A stretch of 64,000 bases of DNA, taken from positions 558,001 to 622,000 of the forward strand of contig JAVLRN010000013.1 in assembly GCA_032821775.1 (NCBI GenBank), given 5' to 3'. This document shows positions 42,231 through 53,778 of the stretch, piece after piece (the first letter of the stretch is position 1; the number at the start of each line of letters is the position of its first letter). The position numbers and the translations under genes were made by a program. The notes under the pieces are model-generated. The model saw only the letters and a program-made list of their open reading frames with translations, was not told the DNA's origin and made no database searches. Source of the stretch: Sanguinoderma infundibulare (lineage: Eukaryota > Basidiomycota > Agaricomycetes > Polyporales > Polyporaceae).

Positions 42231-42469
42231 TATGGATAAATTATGATCTCAGTTGGTTCCTAACGTGAGGAGTTGCAGAAGAAGAGTGAGAGAGGCAGAC
42301 AAGACATGCATCACCTTGCTACGTGCTGACATGGATACAGGCGTCTAAATTTTCCGTAGTGAGACCATGATCTGATTGTTCTGGGGAAAGTAAACAGATG
42401 ATTTGCACTAAGTACATGAGGTACAAATCTAGCAATGAAGAAGATCAAAAGCATGGTGATCTATATACT

Positions 42470-45400
42470 TATTTACGTAGAATTTTTTGTACTCCGTGAG
42501 GGATGTAGTATGACTAGCAGTGTCCGCAACGAGCTTGTCCTTATCATAAACAGGGATGAGGTGCGCAGCTCATAGTATAGTCTTCAGATCAATCACAGAG
42601 CATATGTGAACAGCATACCTAGTGCCAGAGAAGCGGGGTCTCACCATCCACATTCCAGTCAGTTTATCCAGAGCGTCGCCAATACGCTGATACCAATGCA
42701 CCAGGGCGCACTGGTATACATGCTGTTCATAGCACAGCGTGAAGAGGAGCTTGACCTGTGCGACATCCAAACCAAGGAGGCCCTTCTGAGAGGAGTCCCT
42801 GTTGACGAAGATGCAGTCGTAACGGGGACCATCCTTCCTCCACTTGGGTGTGGCCCTGATGAACTCTCGGCGCATACCCCCAATGCCTGAGGGGTCGCAA
42901 GGAGCGTAGAACACGGCCTCAGCTGAGTTGTGGACATAAATCGTCTCGTACCTGAGGGTCGGGCAGGAGTCCAGAGGAAGCGTCGCCGCAGATTCAATGG
43001 AATCTGGATGAAGCTGATGAAAGAGGAATCACCAGATGAATTCACCGAACATCGAGAGCCCGATAAATTCCCCCAGAGCATCAGCCATGCATGGACACTT
43101 GTATCCTAACACCGAGGTATTCAGCATAATTAACATGCTACCGATGGGATCTTTTACTCACAGAACATAAGAGCCATAGCTACCGTTGAAAGCACCCTGG
43201 GCCCATCGACGATGGCATTGTCATCGTCGGAGTGATCATCAGTGTTGGATTGTGCCATCTGACGTCGAACTGTCACCGAAGGATGAGGGATGAAAGCCAC
43301 GCCTGGGTCAGGTTTTCGCAAAGTTAGCTGTAGAGATGGACTTAGTCCCCATCACAAGAGAACACGGACCTGAGATCTCTCTTTGGATTGACGAAAGCAA
43401 GCTGTCACTGAGCATACCGCGATCCTGGAATTGCACTCCACTGGCCGTGAGTTTGTCGAGCCTTTGATTGGTGAGAAGCATTTGACCCAGCACCTCGAAG
43501 CGATTCGAGCGCCGCCACGGTTCCTTGACAGCTTTGATGTGCTTCGACTCTGTAATAGACGAGCAAAGTCCATTTGGAGCATCAAAGGACCAGATCCTGG
43601 CATCGTAGTGAATGGCTGAATGCTGACATGGTAGAGAGAAACTGTCGCTCCGGACATCAGAGGTACAGAAAATCTCACAGCTCCGGTGAAATTCCTTCAG
43701 TGCGTCACTAAGCATAGAGATCGTCTGTGGAGTATGCACCTCCCGACGAACGAGGTAACAGAACTCCAGGAAAGAGCGAATGGTGATCACAGCCTTCCCA
43801 GGAACATATCCTGAAATTGCAGGAAGGTACACCTGTAATGGGTTTCGTGAGATTCAACTAGAATAAATATCATAGTAGTTGACGTTCAGCAAATACCTTC
43901 ATCAGGGCTTTGGAGTCGTCACCGGTCCACTGCTTAAACCCCCGGCCTTCTGGGAAACGTCGCAGGCCGGAAAATGATGGGACAACTGCAATTCTGCAGC
44001 AGCAGTTCAGTAAGCAACAAATGTAGCCTGTCAGGAATAATTGTACCTTCGATCAATGTCAGCTAGAATTCCCAATGACCATGTTTTTCCCTGATCCTTT
44101 TCAATCCAGGTCTCAGTCCATGCGACGAGGTGGTCCTTGAAGGTGCCCTTGATCAGCTGATGCAGGATGTCTGGTGCGAGGAGTTCGTGGATGTCGGCAT
44201 GGGGGAAATCATTGGTAAACGGCTAGTAATACATAGTTGTGATGCTATATAAGCAGGGTGAATGAAAGCACGGAAAGAGCGGAACTGACGATGACATCAC
44301 CAACAATCCTGTACTCGTCCCACAACTCTCCGAGTTCATGAGAAGCGACCTTGTTCTCCGTGTCATCTCGCGTTCGGAGCGCTGCGCCTGGTGCGTCCAG
44401 GTCGGTCTTCTTCGCAATGCAGCTAACAGATTGCGTTAGAGATGGAGTTATCAACTCGGGCTCGGAGGAGCGTGACTTACACGGCACACCAGTTCTGGAC
44501 AATGCAAGCGAGCAAAGCTTGCTCAGGGTAATCTGCTATGTACGGCCCCAAGCCATATACGACCTTGCAGTAGTGGCCGTCGCCGCATCAGACAACCTCC
44601 GGCGTTGTCATTCCAGGCTTCAGAGATTGCAAAATTCGCGACAAAGATGAATGGAATAGCTGCTGACAAAACTTTCGAAAGTGAACGTCATTCTTGTACT
44701 TCTTGTTTGCTGTGTCTAGTGTTACTCGAGACCATGAATTGAATGAAATGATCACTTACTCTTTGGGATAGTGAGGAATCCTACCAATGCCACGCCATTC
44801 CGGTGAGCTCGACGTGCTGCGTTGTGAATGTTTCCGATAGAGGCATAGAGAGGATAGTACTCATTATTCCCCGTCGCGACGGAGACCGTGGTCTTATCGC
44901 TGCCGAGGATGACAGGTACGAAGGCTGCACCATAGGTGTTTGGATCCTCTGCAATCTTGTCCTTGGTGAACGGAAGTACGTCAACTGTCAATTTGGAATG
45001 CGGTGGAAGGGGGGAGAAATCTGATTACTTACTGCCTGCTGCCATGCCCAGTTGCCCCCCATGAAGTTGTGAAGTTGCCGCACACCGTCCAGCCCGAACT
45101 CGCGCAAGGGAGCGTAGTCTATCTGATCCTTGAAGTCGGGGTTGGAAATGATGTTCTTGATGACCTCGTGAACGTCTCGGTACCAGACTTCATACAATGC
45201 TTTCTTCCAGGGAGGGATGTCATCATGACCAGTGTCAGCGTCAGGATGAGCGAGCTCAAACCGAGTCCAGTGCACCTCGCCCAAAGGTGTCGAATCGATG
45301 GTGCGGTACATCTCGACATGATTTTTGAAGGGCGGAGTGCTGCTGAGAGGAAGAAGAGATGCCGCCCAGAGCTCCAACAAGTTGTCGATCTTGGCACCGC

Positions 45401-46614
45401 TCATTTGCTCTTGAGTATAGAGGAAGTCAGCAACCTCGTATTGCAGCCGATTGTTGTACAGAGCCCAGTCGTTCTACAGTGGAAGACTGGCTGGTGCCTC
45501 ATTGCCCGCCAGGAAGTTCTCTTGTTCATCACAAGGAAGGCCTTGATAATGCATGTGAGATTTGTTCCGGAGTGTTCAAGCTCGAACGGTACCTACCGCC
45601 CATGCATCCGTGGTAATCATAGTGATTTGCGGGCATGGGGCCCCCCATCGGAGGACCAGCCACTGGCTCGGCTGCTGGTTGAATGTCCTCTGCCTGTGTC
45701 TGCAGGAGGACGAGCAGCAACCGAAGTGAATATACGCAAATCAATATTAGGAGGGCCAAAATGTACATCGTCGGAGTTGGTCCAAATCTCCACCTCATCG
45801 CTGCCATCACCATCTAGAAGTTCCTCAACGATGTTCCTCAGATCCATCACAAGGCTGAGGTCCCTCATTGAGGAGTCGGATGACCCCGACGCAGAGGATG
45901 CGGCGTCACCCACATCATATTCATTGTTATCATTGTATTCATCATCAGTGTCGAACTCGACGAGCTCAGGCAAGTCTTCTTGGACGCTATCCTCGCAGAG
46001 GTTTCTAGTTTACACATCAGTAAAAGAAGGGTATTTGACACAATGTCGTACTTACTGTCGATCGGGGGTCGAGGCTCTTGGAACATAGGATTCGTCGTCA
46101 TCCTTTGCAATTTCCCAGTGGTCATTGCCACTGCAGGTAACCGAACGTTCAGGGCTTCGGAGGACCAAAGCGATGCGGGGAAGCGCTGTGAACGTACCTT
46201 AGTCCAGAGGCAACAACCCAAGCGGCAACAGCGTCGTTATCTCTCTCGTTGTCGAGCGACGCTGCACAGAAGTTTATTAAAATTGTCTTACAAATGCACG
46301 GAGGATCGGAACACAAAATATTAGTACTCGCCTGTGTCGACATTGTCCGGATGATCTTCATTGTCAATGGCAGAGCTAGCATCAGAACCATCGTCCGAGT
46401 CCGAGTCGACGAGTGGAGGCATGTCGGGATCAACCCAATCCAGGTGCACCCTGCATAGGTGAGCGGTCCAAGTTGATCGTTGCATGAAGGTATGAGGACA
46501 CCCCTCCACAGGGCAGTCGAGATTGGGTGCATGCTCAAACAGCATTGGATGTGAGAGTGGCAGGGGGAGACGTGCTGGATGTGGGAGGAAACTGGTGCTC
46601 ACCAAGTCGTCCAA
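42470..46614 (-). pseudogene. Plavaka-type transposase
   Basis: The N-terminal exon (46614-46321) has a C2H2 finger CPVEGCPHTFMQRSTWTAHL and an acidic tail. Further exons give the Plavaka blocks: NNRLQYEVADFLYTQEQMSG, LLELWAASLLPLSSTPPFKN, DSTPLGEVHWTRFEL, FMGGNWAWQQA, VILGSDKTTVSVATG, YYPLYASIGNIHNAARRAHR, CSSITESKHIKAVKEPWRRS and SGIGGMRREFIRATPKW. The C-terminal block lies at 42914-42470. This family moves DNA by cut and paste and is almost restricted to basidiomycetes. Stops include TAG near 45476 and TGA at 42570, which replaces a conserved Arg, so the copy is inactive. Element ends were not found. Confidence 0.85.
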
Positions 46615-46859
46615 CCAGGATTATATAGGTGTGCATGGACTGTGCTGCACGAAAGTTTGCGCCCTGGGCTCCGCGTTCCAGTGTGTGAAGGGCAAAGGGC
46701 AGAGGATCTCCTGTGAAATTCAAGTGAGGAGATGAGTAGTGGATAGTATGTTCAATGTTCACAGAAATGGTGGGTTTTCTCTGAAGGCACACATCATTCG
46801 TATCATATAGACCATCATTTTTCGAATGCCGTAGGATCAGACTGTACCGGTTAGGATAA

Positions 46860-47600
46860 ATTTCATGTATATTACGAAGTGTCATGTCATTCCCGTGACC
46901 TTCGTCTGCAGCAGCGGCCATCTGCATCTCTGCAGACGAATCATAGGATTGAACATTGACACGGGCACTAGCCGGGTTGGCTGGCTTGGGCCACGGTTGC
47001 TGGCTGAGATTGAGGGAGGCGTGCATGCCTTGGGCGTCAGTGGGGAGGGGATTGTTCTTGTCCTCGGTGGTGGCATGTCCTTGACGATCGTCCTCGTCGT
47101 CTGTGTCAATGGGACCATTGTAGCTAAGATCATTACGAAACAGAGGCGGGGTGCCCGAGAAGCAGATGATGAGCCTTGGCGAGTTGGAGATGAAGTCAAT
47201 GGCATACGCACGGTACTTCTGATCACAGATGCCACTGCCATACTAGACATCACGATGAATTCTGTGACGATGCTTGAAGTTCTTGAGCCAGCCCAAACTC
47301 GCCTTGAACTTGTCCTGAGTAAAGACCATGGTGTCATCAATTTGCAATTTGTTTGCTCTGAGATCGAAGCCAAAGGTGGTGTTTCCTACTATAGGTTATC
47401 AGATGTGGCGACCCTGCATTGTGATGGTACAGATAATTCGTTCGCCCTCAGGTGCGACACCGAATACTACCTTCTTCTTCGTTGTCTCTCTTTCCTCTGC
47501 GTCCTTCATCTCACAAGTCAAAGTCGACAGAGAACTCATCCTTTGACGAGACCGGCGGGGATCTCGCACTCGCCCAGGAATCGAGGGTGAGCTCATCTTC
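46860..47600 (-). pseudogene. CENP-B-type HTH (pogo-like) DNA-binding fragment
   Basis: On the minus strand an exon from about 47596 (KDAEERETTKKKVVFGVAPE) is followed, past a short intron, by FTQDKFKASLGWLKNFKHRH at about 47300. This is the signature of the second helix-turn-helix of CENP-B/Tc5-type proteins and pogo-like transposases. A TAG follows soon after, but the frame stays open to about 46865 with a Pro/Asp-rich linker (NGPIDTDDEDD) as in such proteins. No DDE catalytic block is visible. It may be a transposase remnant or a host CENP-B-like gene fragment. Confidence 0.55.
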
Positions 47601-48182
47601 CTTTGTCGAGTTGTAGCCCTTGCCTAACCATTTTATGGTTGGCCCGATTCTTCGAGCACACCAAGATCGATGGAAACCCATCTCTTGACGAGCAGGAGAA
47701 TCAGCCAAATCGTAATGGGTACAACACACTCACTGGGAGGCCCACAGCTCGCGAAGGTCAAAATAGAGGGAGATCAGAAACGCACCGCGCATCGTACAGG
47801 AGTTCTCGAACATGGATTTCTGGTGAGTCAATATCACATTTGGCAGAATACTAACTTCAGCGCACGTAGCAAAAGTAGATAAGGTGTGGTTATCTGAGTC
47901 AGATCCGAGCCCCAGCTTCATCCGAGTCCCGGGCTTCTCGACAGTGACCAGTCTGCCTATGATTTACCGGAGATGAACCATGTCCGGCTCGTTCAAGTTC
48001 AAACTTCGGGCTCCCTGCTTCCGCAGCTTCACGAGGCTAACGCATGATTTGAGATGAAACTGCCCCTATGTAAGTGAAGTGCTCACTATGCTTATGCCAC
48101 TCCCAGGCCCTCCGCTCCACGTCGCGGTTGATAAACATGTCGACAACCTTGCCTCCAACGACAATTCTGCAGAACTACGTAA

Positions 48183-49299
48183 GCATGGCCTCGAGACCTC
48201 CAATCCAGACGAATGTGACCAAAAGCATTGTTTGCAGAGTCTTCTGTGACGGCCGCTCTAGGAACGAAGAACAGTCAGGATGATCTATTGTGAATATGCA
48301 TATGAACTTGCCATCCACCAGAAGAACTGTCATTGTATTCAACATTGAGGTGCAGTACGAGAAGAGAGACAACTTTTTGCCTAGAGTGCAGGACCAATAA
48401 CCATGACAAGGACATAAACTCTGCCTGGACTCACTGAACGGCTTTTGCTCGAGATGCTTGACAAGAACCTCACCGATTATCCCTGCAGCCTCCTTGATCT
48501 TCTGCTTCTGTGCCGCGTTGCTGCTCCGATGTATCTGGAACAACCGAACAATAGCTGTAAATCCAATGTCAGCACTCTTCCGAATCATTCGCCAATCACT
48601 CACATTGGAAGAACGGCGCCAATGCACTCGGAATCTGGCTCACGAGGCGCTTGAGGCCCTTCGCGCTCTTGTCCCGTGGCTGCTGCTCCTTCTTTGCGTG
48701 AACAGGAGGTGTGCTTGTCAACATCAATGGCTCAGTTGGCTCAGGCCCATTCGTAGTGCTGGTTGGCGTAGCGCCGTTGGCAGTGCCCGCCGACGTGGAA
48801 GCGCCATTTGCTGCTGCGCTAGTTGACATTGCATTCGTGGCACCAGAAGGCGTCGACAACAATGACTGGTACTGAGTCGCCATAGCTACAGACCCGAGAA
48901 GGCTCGAGAGCAGTAGGTTATGTGGCTGAGCGATGTCGATATCCCATGATGAGAGGATGGCCTTGAGGACAATGTTCTCCCAGACATGGAGAGAACCAAG
49001 ATCCTGAAGCGGATTAGGTGTGCACACAAGCAGAGACTGCAGAAACGTCTGGGTCGCGCGACCGTGCGCGTAGCCCGCGGTAGCGTAGATATCGGAGAGC
49101 AAAGAGGTCCGGGTGTGCAGCGTGATCAACTTGCGGAATCTCACGTTCGCTTTCTCTTCCTCTTCGCCGGCTATAGACATTGCATTAGTAGACGATCACC
49201 GATGAAGTTTCAGTGTCAGGCTTACCGCTGAACTCGACCAGCTTCCACAACTTAGGTTGCTCCTCCATCGTCTCCCAGAACAGACCATTCCACTAAAAT
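48183..49299 (-). pseudogene. TOM1: TOM1/HUWE1-type E3 ligase, DUF913 region (3' piece)
   Basis: Read on the minus strand from 49299: LFWETMEEQPKLWKLVEFS, a 53-bp intron, EEEEKANVRFRKLITLHTRT, YATAGYAHGRATQTFLQSLL, WENIVLKAILSSWDIDIAQP, then the Ser/Thr-rich linker and LVSQIPSALAPFFQC, AIVRLFQIHRSSNAAQ and TLQTMLLVTFVWIGGLEAML. This is the middle of the armadillo-like DUF908/DUF913 scaffold of TOM1 and HUWE1, giant HECT E3 ligases. It ends abruptly at about 48183; UBA and HECT domains are absent. The 5' part lies on the other side of a 4.5-kb insertion. Confidence 0.82.
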
Positions 49300-49860
49300 C
49301 ACTACAATTGTAAGATAGCCGGAGGGGATAAAATGTCATAATTGCTGTCGAGCCGCCGCCGGCCGGCACCTGTAATTTCACTGCAAGTGCTGCCCGGCCG
49401 CTGTCGATTTCATCCTGTGTTTTGCCATCCGGCCAGTGGGCTTCAAAATTTAAAGGTGCCCCTTTACCATCCATGCTTATCTTTAGATTACATTTCTGCA
49501 TATACCTCATAGTGTACTCATTGATTCTACTTACCTGTGTAAATAACTGGATGTGCTATTAATGTATGATCACCGGCCGGTGACCGATGGTAGCTGCAGT
49601 TACCATCCAGCCAGAGCTGCATAGTAGCTGCTTCCACCATCCGGCCGAAAATGGATAGTAGCTGTAGCCACCATCCGTCCAGTAAAGGATAGTAGCTGCA
49701 GCTACTATCTGGCTGGGCTATCATCATCACTGCTACTATTGTCCAGCAGATGTGCATTCATCTTCTGGAGTCACTCTCTGATGTCCGGCCGGTCACCATC
49801 TGTGAGTGGGTATGCCATCCGGCCATTTGAATATATAACTGTGAACATCATCCGGCCGGT
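49300..49860 (+). repeat. Subterminal GGCCGG array, left side
   Basis: Within 560 bp of the left end there are about ten copies of CATCCGGCC or close variants (near 49372, 49428, 49574, 49642, 49674, 49786, 49818 and 49853). The related array at the other end runs mostly in the opposite sense (GGCCGGATG/GGCCGGTG). The centre of the element has almost none. Confidence 0.7.
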
Positions 49861-49864
49861 GTAG

Positions 49865-50070
49865 TATCACTCCGAAATCACTCCAGGAGCCACTCCGAGA
49901 GCTGCTCCAGAGCACTGTTAAAGGTACATGCACTTTCAGATATCACTCCGGAATCACTCCGAGAGCCACTCCGGGGCTGCTCCGGAGCACTGTTAAAGGT
50001 ACATGCACTTTCAGATATCACTCCAGAATCACTCCGGGAGCCACTCCAAGAGCTGCTTCGGAGCACTGTT
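49865..50070 (+). repeat. ~75-bp tandem repeat, 2.7 copies
   Basis: The unit runs TCACTCCGGAATCACTCC ... GCTCCGGAGCACTGTT and on to GTACATGCACTTTCAGATA. It repeats with a period of 75-76 bp. It is rich in CACTCC and CTCCGGAG palindromes. Confidence 0.85.
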
Positions 50071-50099
50071 AGATTAAGTGCATCAGAATATCTAATCTT

Positions 50100-51540
50100 G
50101 ATTTTATCTCTGTTTCCTTATCAGTCTGATATGCTGTGCTATGTTGGGCGCTTTTTTTGCAATTTTGATGACCTAAAAGGGTAGGTGGATGGTAGAGGCA
50201 ATACAGCAGGGGTACCTCCTGGGTCTATTGTGGGCTCAGTATTGAGGCTATTGACTTGGTTCTTTTTGCAGTATGTTTATATTTATAGGGCAAATCAGAT
50301 GACACCAATATTGTGCTGATAGCTGCACTACACCTATTGATGTGGCCTATACAGTATTGAGGAGAAGATGGTATTGCAGGTTGGTCAGTTCTAAGGCTAT
50401 TCTCTTTGTTCTTTTTGCATATGGTAGGTACGAATTAGTACATGTTGGATATAGCATTTGTTTTGGGCAGCATTTCCTAGCAGTGCCTAGGAATGACTTG
50501 CACTGATCAGCCACTAGAATATTCCCAGGCCCATATCTTAGAATTCAGTAGGCCTATCACTGTCCCCTTGATACTGTTGGAAAGGGGTGGATCAGGGCTT
50601 TCCAATGATATATAGCATGCCCTAGTCTGACCACTTTAGAATACCCCTACCTCCTCCTCCTCCTGCTCCAATATTGCCACCTTTCCCTTGCCACAACCGC
50701 TTGATGCCTCATCCTGAAACTTTGTATACATATAGCAGATATATAGAAAAAGCCGTGTACCAATTTTCATAGTCCAAAAACTGTTCAAACCAATGAAATA
50801 GCATTACCTTTCTATAGCAGTCTTACCCACTATTGTTTCCTAAATATCTCACCAGAAAGTCAGTCTTTTTGCATGATCTCTTTTGTTATATGTTACTACA
50901 ATATAGTACTATTCAGATCAAAAGAGAAATTCCTTATCGCAATATGCACTCCCGTGCATCATCCTTATCAGTAGTTTTCCATCAATACCTACACTGTATT
51001 ATATTGCTTATATGCACAAATAATCAGCGAGTGCCATGGAATAGGGCTGGAAAATACCTTTCCAATGCATCTGAGATCATAAAATTCTGTTGAGATTCAA
51101 GGGAGATATGAGGAAAAGGGTGCTAGAAGGCCAGTTGAAACAAACAAGTACAGAGCTGTGCAGCCAATTCCGAGTTCAACCTTTAGCACCAACACTGCAT
51201 ATACCACCCTTTCCCTCATATCTTCCTTGAATCTTAACTGAATTTTATGATCTCAGATGCATTGGAAAGGTGATTTTTAGCACTATTCAATGACACTTTC
51301 TGATGTTTAATGTATGGAGGCAATATAATGCAGTACAGATATTGATGGTAAACCACTTTGCTCATTCCACACCAATGTGCTCCGGTCACTCCGGAGCAAT
51401 TCCAGAGCAATATCCAGAATGCAGGATTGATCACATGATAAAGTAAATACTGAGGCAAACAATGACACAGCTGTTGCAGGGAGCAAGGGAGTATGAGATG
51501 CAAGTGGTTAAGGAAGATGGATAACGGCAGAACACAACAC
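50100..51540. other. AT-rich interior of the CACT-ended element, no gene
   Basis: No coding region, RNA gene or strong repeat was found. The sequence is more AT-rich than the flanking gene. A partly inverted pair of blocks (about 50990-51110 and 51190-51270, sharing CATCTGAGATCATAAAATT and CTTTCCAATGCAT in opposite sense) suggests an internal inverted repeat. Confidence 0.45.
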
Positions 51541-52375
51541 AAAGGTAGGATAACTTGGGAACATGAGAACTGGAGGGGATGCAGCTTAGAGGAATGCGAG
51601 AGAGTATATGGACAAACATACATACAAAATCCCAGACAGCTCCAATAAAAACTGACCCCTCTGGAGCTGTCATAAGCTTGGCTAGCACAGGTAAGGGTAG
51701 GACACATGGCACAGGTAAGATAACTTTGGAATGCGGAGGTCCGAAAGGATGTGGCTTTGAGGAATGTTAAAGAATATATGGGCAAACATATATACAAAAT
51801 TCCAGACAGCTCCGATAAAAACTGACCCCTCCGGAGCTGTCCTAAGCTTGGCTACCACAGATGAGGGTAGGACACATGGCACAGGTGAGATAACTTTGGA
51901 ATGCGGAGGTCCGAAAGGATGTGGCTTTGAGGAATGTTAAAGAATATATGGGCAAACATACATGCAAAATCCCAGACAGCTCCAATAAAAACTGACCCCT
52001 CCGGAGCTGTCCTAAGCTTGGCTACCATGGGTAAGGGTAGGACACATGGCACAGGTGAGATAACTTTGGAATGCAGAAGTCCGAGGGGATGCGGCTTTGG
52101 GAAATGTGAGAGAGTATATGGGTAAACATATCTACAAAAGTCCAGACAGCTCCGATAAAAACTGGCCCCTCCGGAGCTGTCCTAAGCTTGGCTATCATGG
52201 GTGAGGGTAGGACACATGACACAGGTGAGATAACTTTGGAACGCAGAGGTCTGAGGGGATGCAGCTTTGGGAAATGTGAGAGAGTATATGGGTAAACATA
52301 TGTACAAAATCCCAGACAGCTCCGATAAAATCTGGTTCCTTCGGAGCTGTTCTAAGCTTGGCTAGCAATGTAATA
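51541..52375 (+). repeat. 170-bp satellite, about 5 copies
   Basis: The landmark CAGACAGCTCC recurs at about 51633, 51803, 51973, 52143 and 52313, exactly 170 bp apart. Each unit contains GACCCCTCCGGAGCTGTCCT-type palindromes and CACATGGCACAGGT. Near-identical 66-residue open frames on the minus strand repeat in step with the unit, but because 170 is not a multiple of three they are by-products of the repeat. Confidence 0.92.
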
Positions 52376-52549
52376 GAAGGGAGCTGGGCTGAATGGGGTG
52401 CTTAAGTGCATCCCAGAGCAATTCTGAACAGTAAGTGCAGATGCCTGCAATCACTGGGTGAGTGATTCATGCAGTGATATACTGACCAGTGAAACAGTAT
52501 GCCCATATCAGGACATCACATCCTGGGCGGGTGGCATTTGTGTATACAC

Positions 52550-53778
52550 ACTGCATACGGCCGGATGTAGGGGGTTACCTCCAATGCCATCCGACCAGAC
52601 TCCACTCTGGTGAGGGATTATGAACTAATGCATGGTAATAAATATTTCCAGAACAATAGAATATCATTCAGAGCTGTCGGATAACACAGTAAAGAGTTGA
52701 AGAGGGGAGATACATATATATCAGTATAAAAACAACACACACCGGCCGGTCTGCAGTTTCAGGTGTTGATGCTGCACGGCCGGAGTGAACCAGTTGCCAG
52801 AAATGCCATGTGGCCGGTTATAACACAAAAATGATCTCTACCAGTGAGTCTGATAGTAACAGAGGAAAATACAAGTCTGAGTCCACCAATCAAACAAAAG
52901 TGCTCCGGAGCCATCAATAAGATGCATACCTGAATTAAAGATTGCATGCCGGCCGGTGGGTATGTGTGTGGGGCAATGCTACCCAGCCGGAGGTCACTAC
53001 TTACCTGATATGCAGTGCAGCTCCAGAGAATTCATGTAGGTTTGTGAGCTCTGAGTGAATAAAACCTAGCCACAAAGATATTAGTGTGGCTCTGTGCAAA
53101 GCAATAAGTATACCTCAGCTAAAGGTTGCATGCCAGCCGGCCGGCTGATGTATGTATGTGGCTATGCTGCACGGCCGGAAAGCAGTAGTTGCCTGCATAG
53201 CTGACATACATACAGGTGGTGCAGTAGGCCAAAAATAATGGTCCCATGCACTGAGAATCAGTAGCTATAAGCTGGAACAGAAAGCAAGGCAATCTGAGGT
53301 CTGATTGCTGAGACATAGTGACCTCTCCTCCTGCCTGGAGAGAATAAAATCACAATATCTCAGCAACCAAGAGGTGCATCATTACAATCAAGGGTCCGTT
53401 GGAACCAGATAAAAATCATGATTCCAACCCAGCCTTCAGCGCACAATTATGTAAAGAACTGGTGGAGATATGGGGGAATCTTTCTATACCTAAGGTCCCC
53501 ATTGCATCTTCCATAGTGGGATAAATACTAGACATATCAATGTGCACTAAAGTGTATTTGAATGGTAGATTTAATTGGCACATATAAAGGGTCAAAACAA
53601 TGACAGTCCACCCCTAGAAAACGGATTATAGAAATACTGTACGGCCGGTGGCTAGTCTTGATGATAGTCAGACTGCTCGGCCGGTGGATAGTCCTGACTA
53701 CAGTGTACAGGCCGGCCCTGACCGGCCCAACAGCAATTATGTCATTTTATCCCTTCCGGCTGACCAGTATATACAGTG
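52550..53778 (-). repeat. Subterminal GGCCGG array, right side
   Basis: At least twelve ACGGCCGG/GCCGGCCGG-type motifs lie between 52555 and 53735, spaced unevenly, ending at the inverted terminal repeat. This is the mirror counterpart of the left array, as expected for transposase binding sites near both ends of a CACTA-type element. Confidence 0.7.

Larger units (their letters stand above)
49300..53778. mobile_element. 4.5-kb non-coding CACT-ended element inserted in TOM1
   Basis: The element separates two adjoining parts of the TOM1 coding sequence. Its ends are inverted repeats: left CACT (12 nt) TAGCCGGAGGGGATAAAATG and right, inverted, CACT (12 nt) CAGCCGGAAGGGATAAAATG. They stay alike through ATAATTGCTGT for about 55 bp. 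CACT ends and dense subterminal motifs are typical of the CACTA/CMC superfamily, to which Plavaka also belongs. No transposase or other gene is visible, so it is non-autonomous. The body contains a ~75-bp and a 170-bp tandem repeat. The 3-bp duplications expected for CACTA elements were not seen (AAT left, TAC right). Confidence 0.8.

Noticed and set aside
51682..52222. Three near-identical 66-residue ORFs on the minus strand
   Set aside because: They repeat every 170 bp and fall in different frames because the unit length is not a multiple of three. They follow from the satellite and are not a gene family.
51541..52375. CRISPR-like array
   Set aside because: Whole 170-bp units are repeated with no short repeat and unique spacer pattern, and there is no cas gene. 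The genome is eukaryotic.
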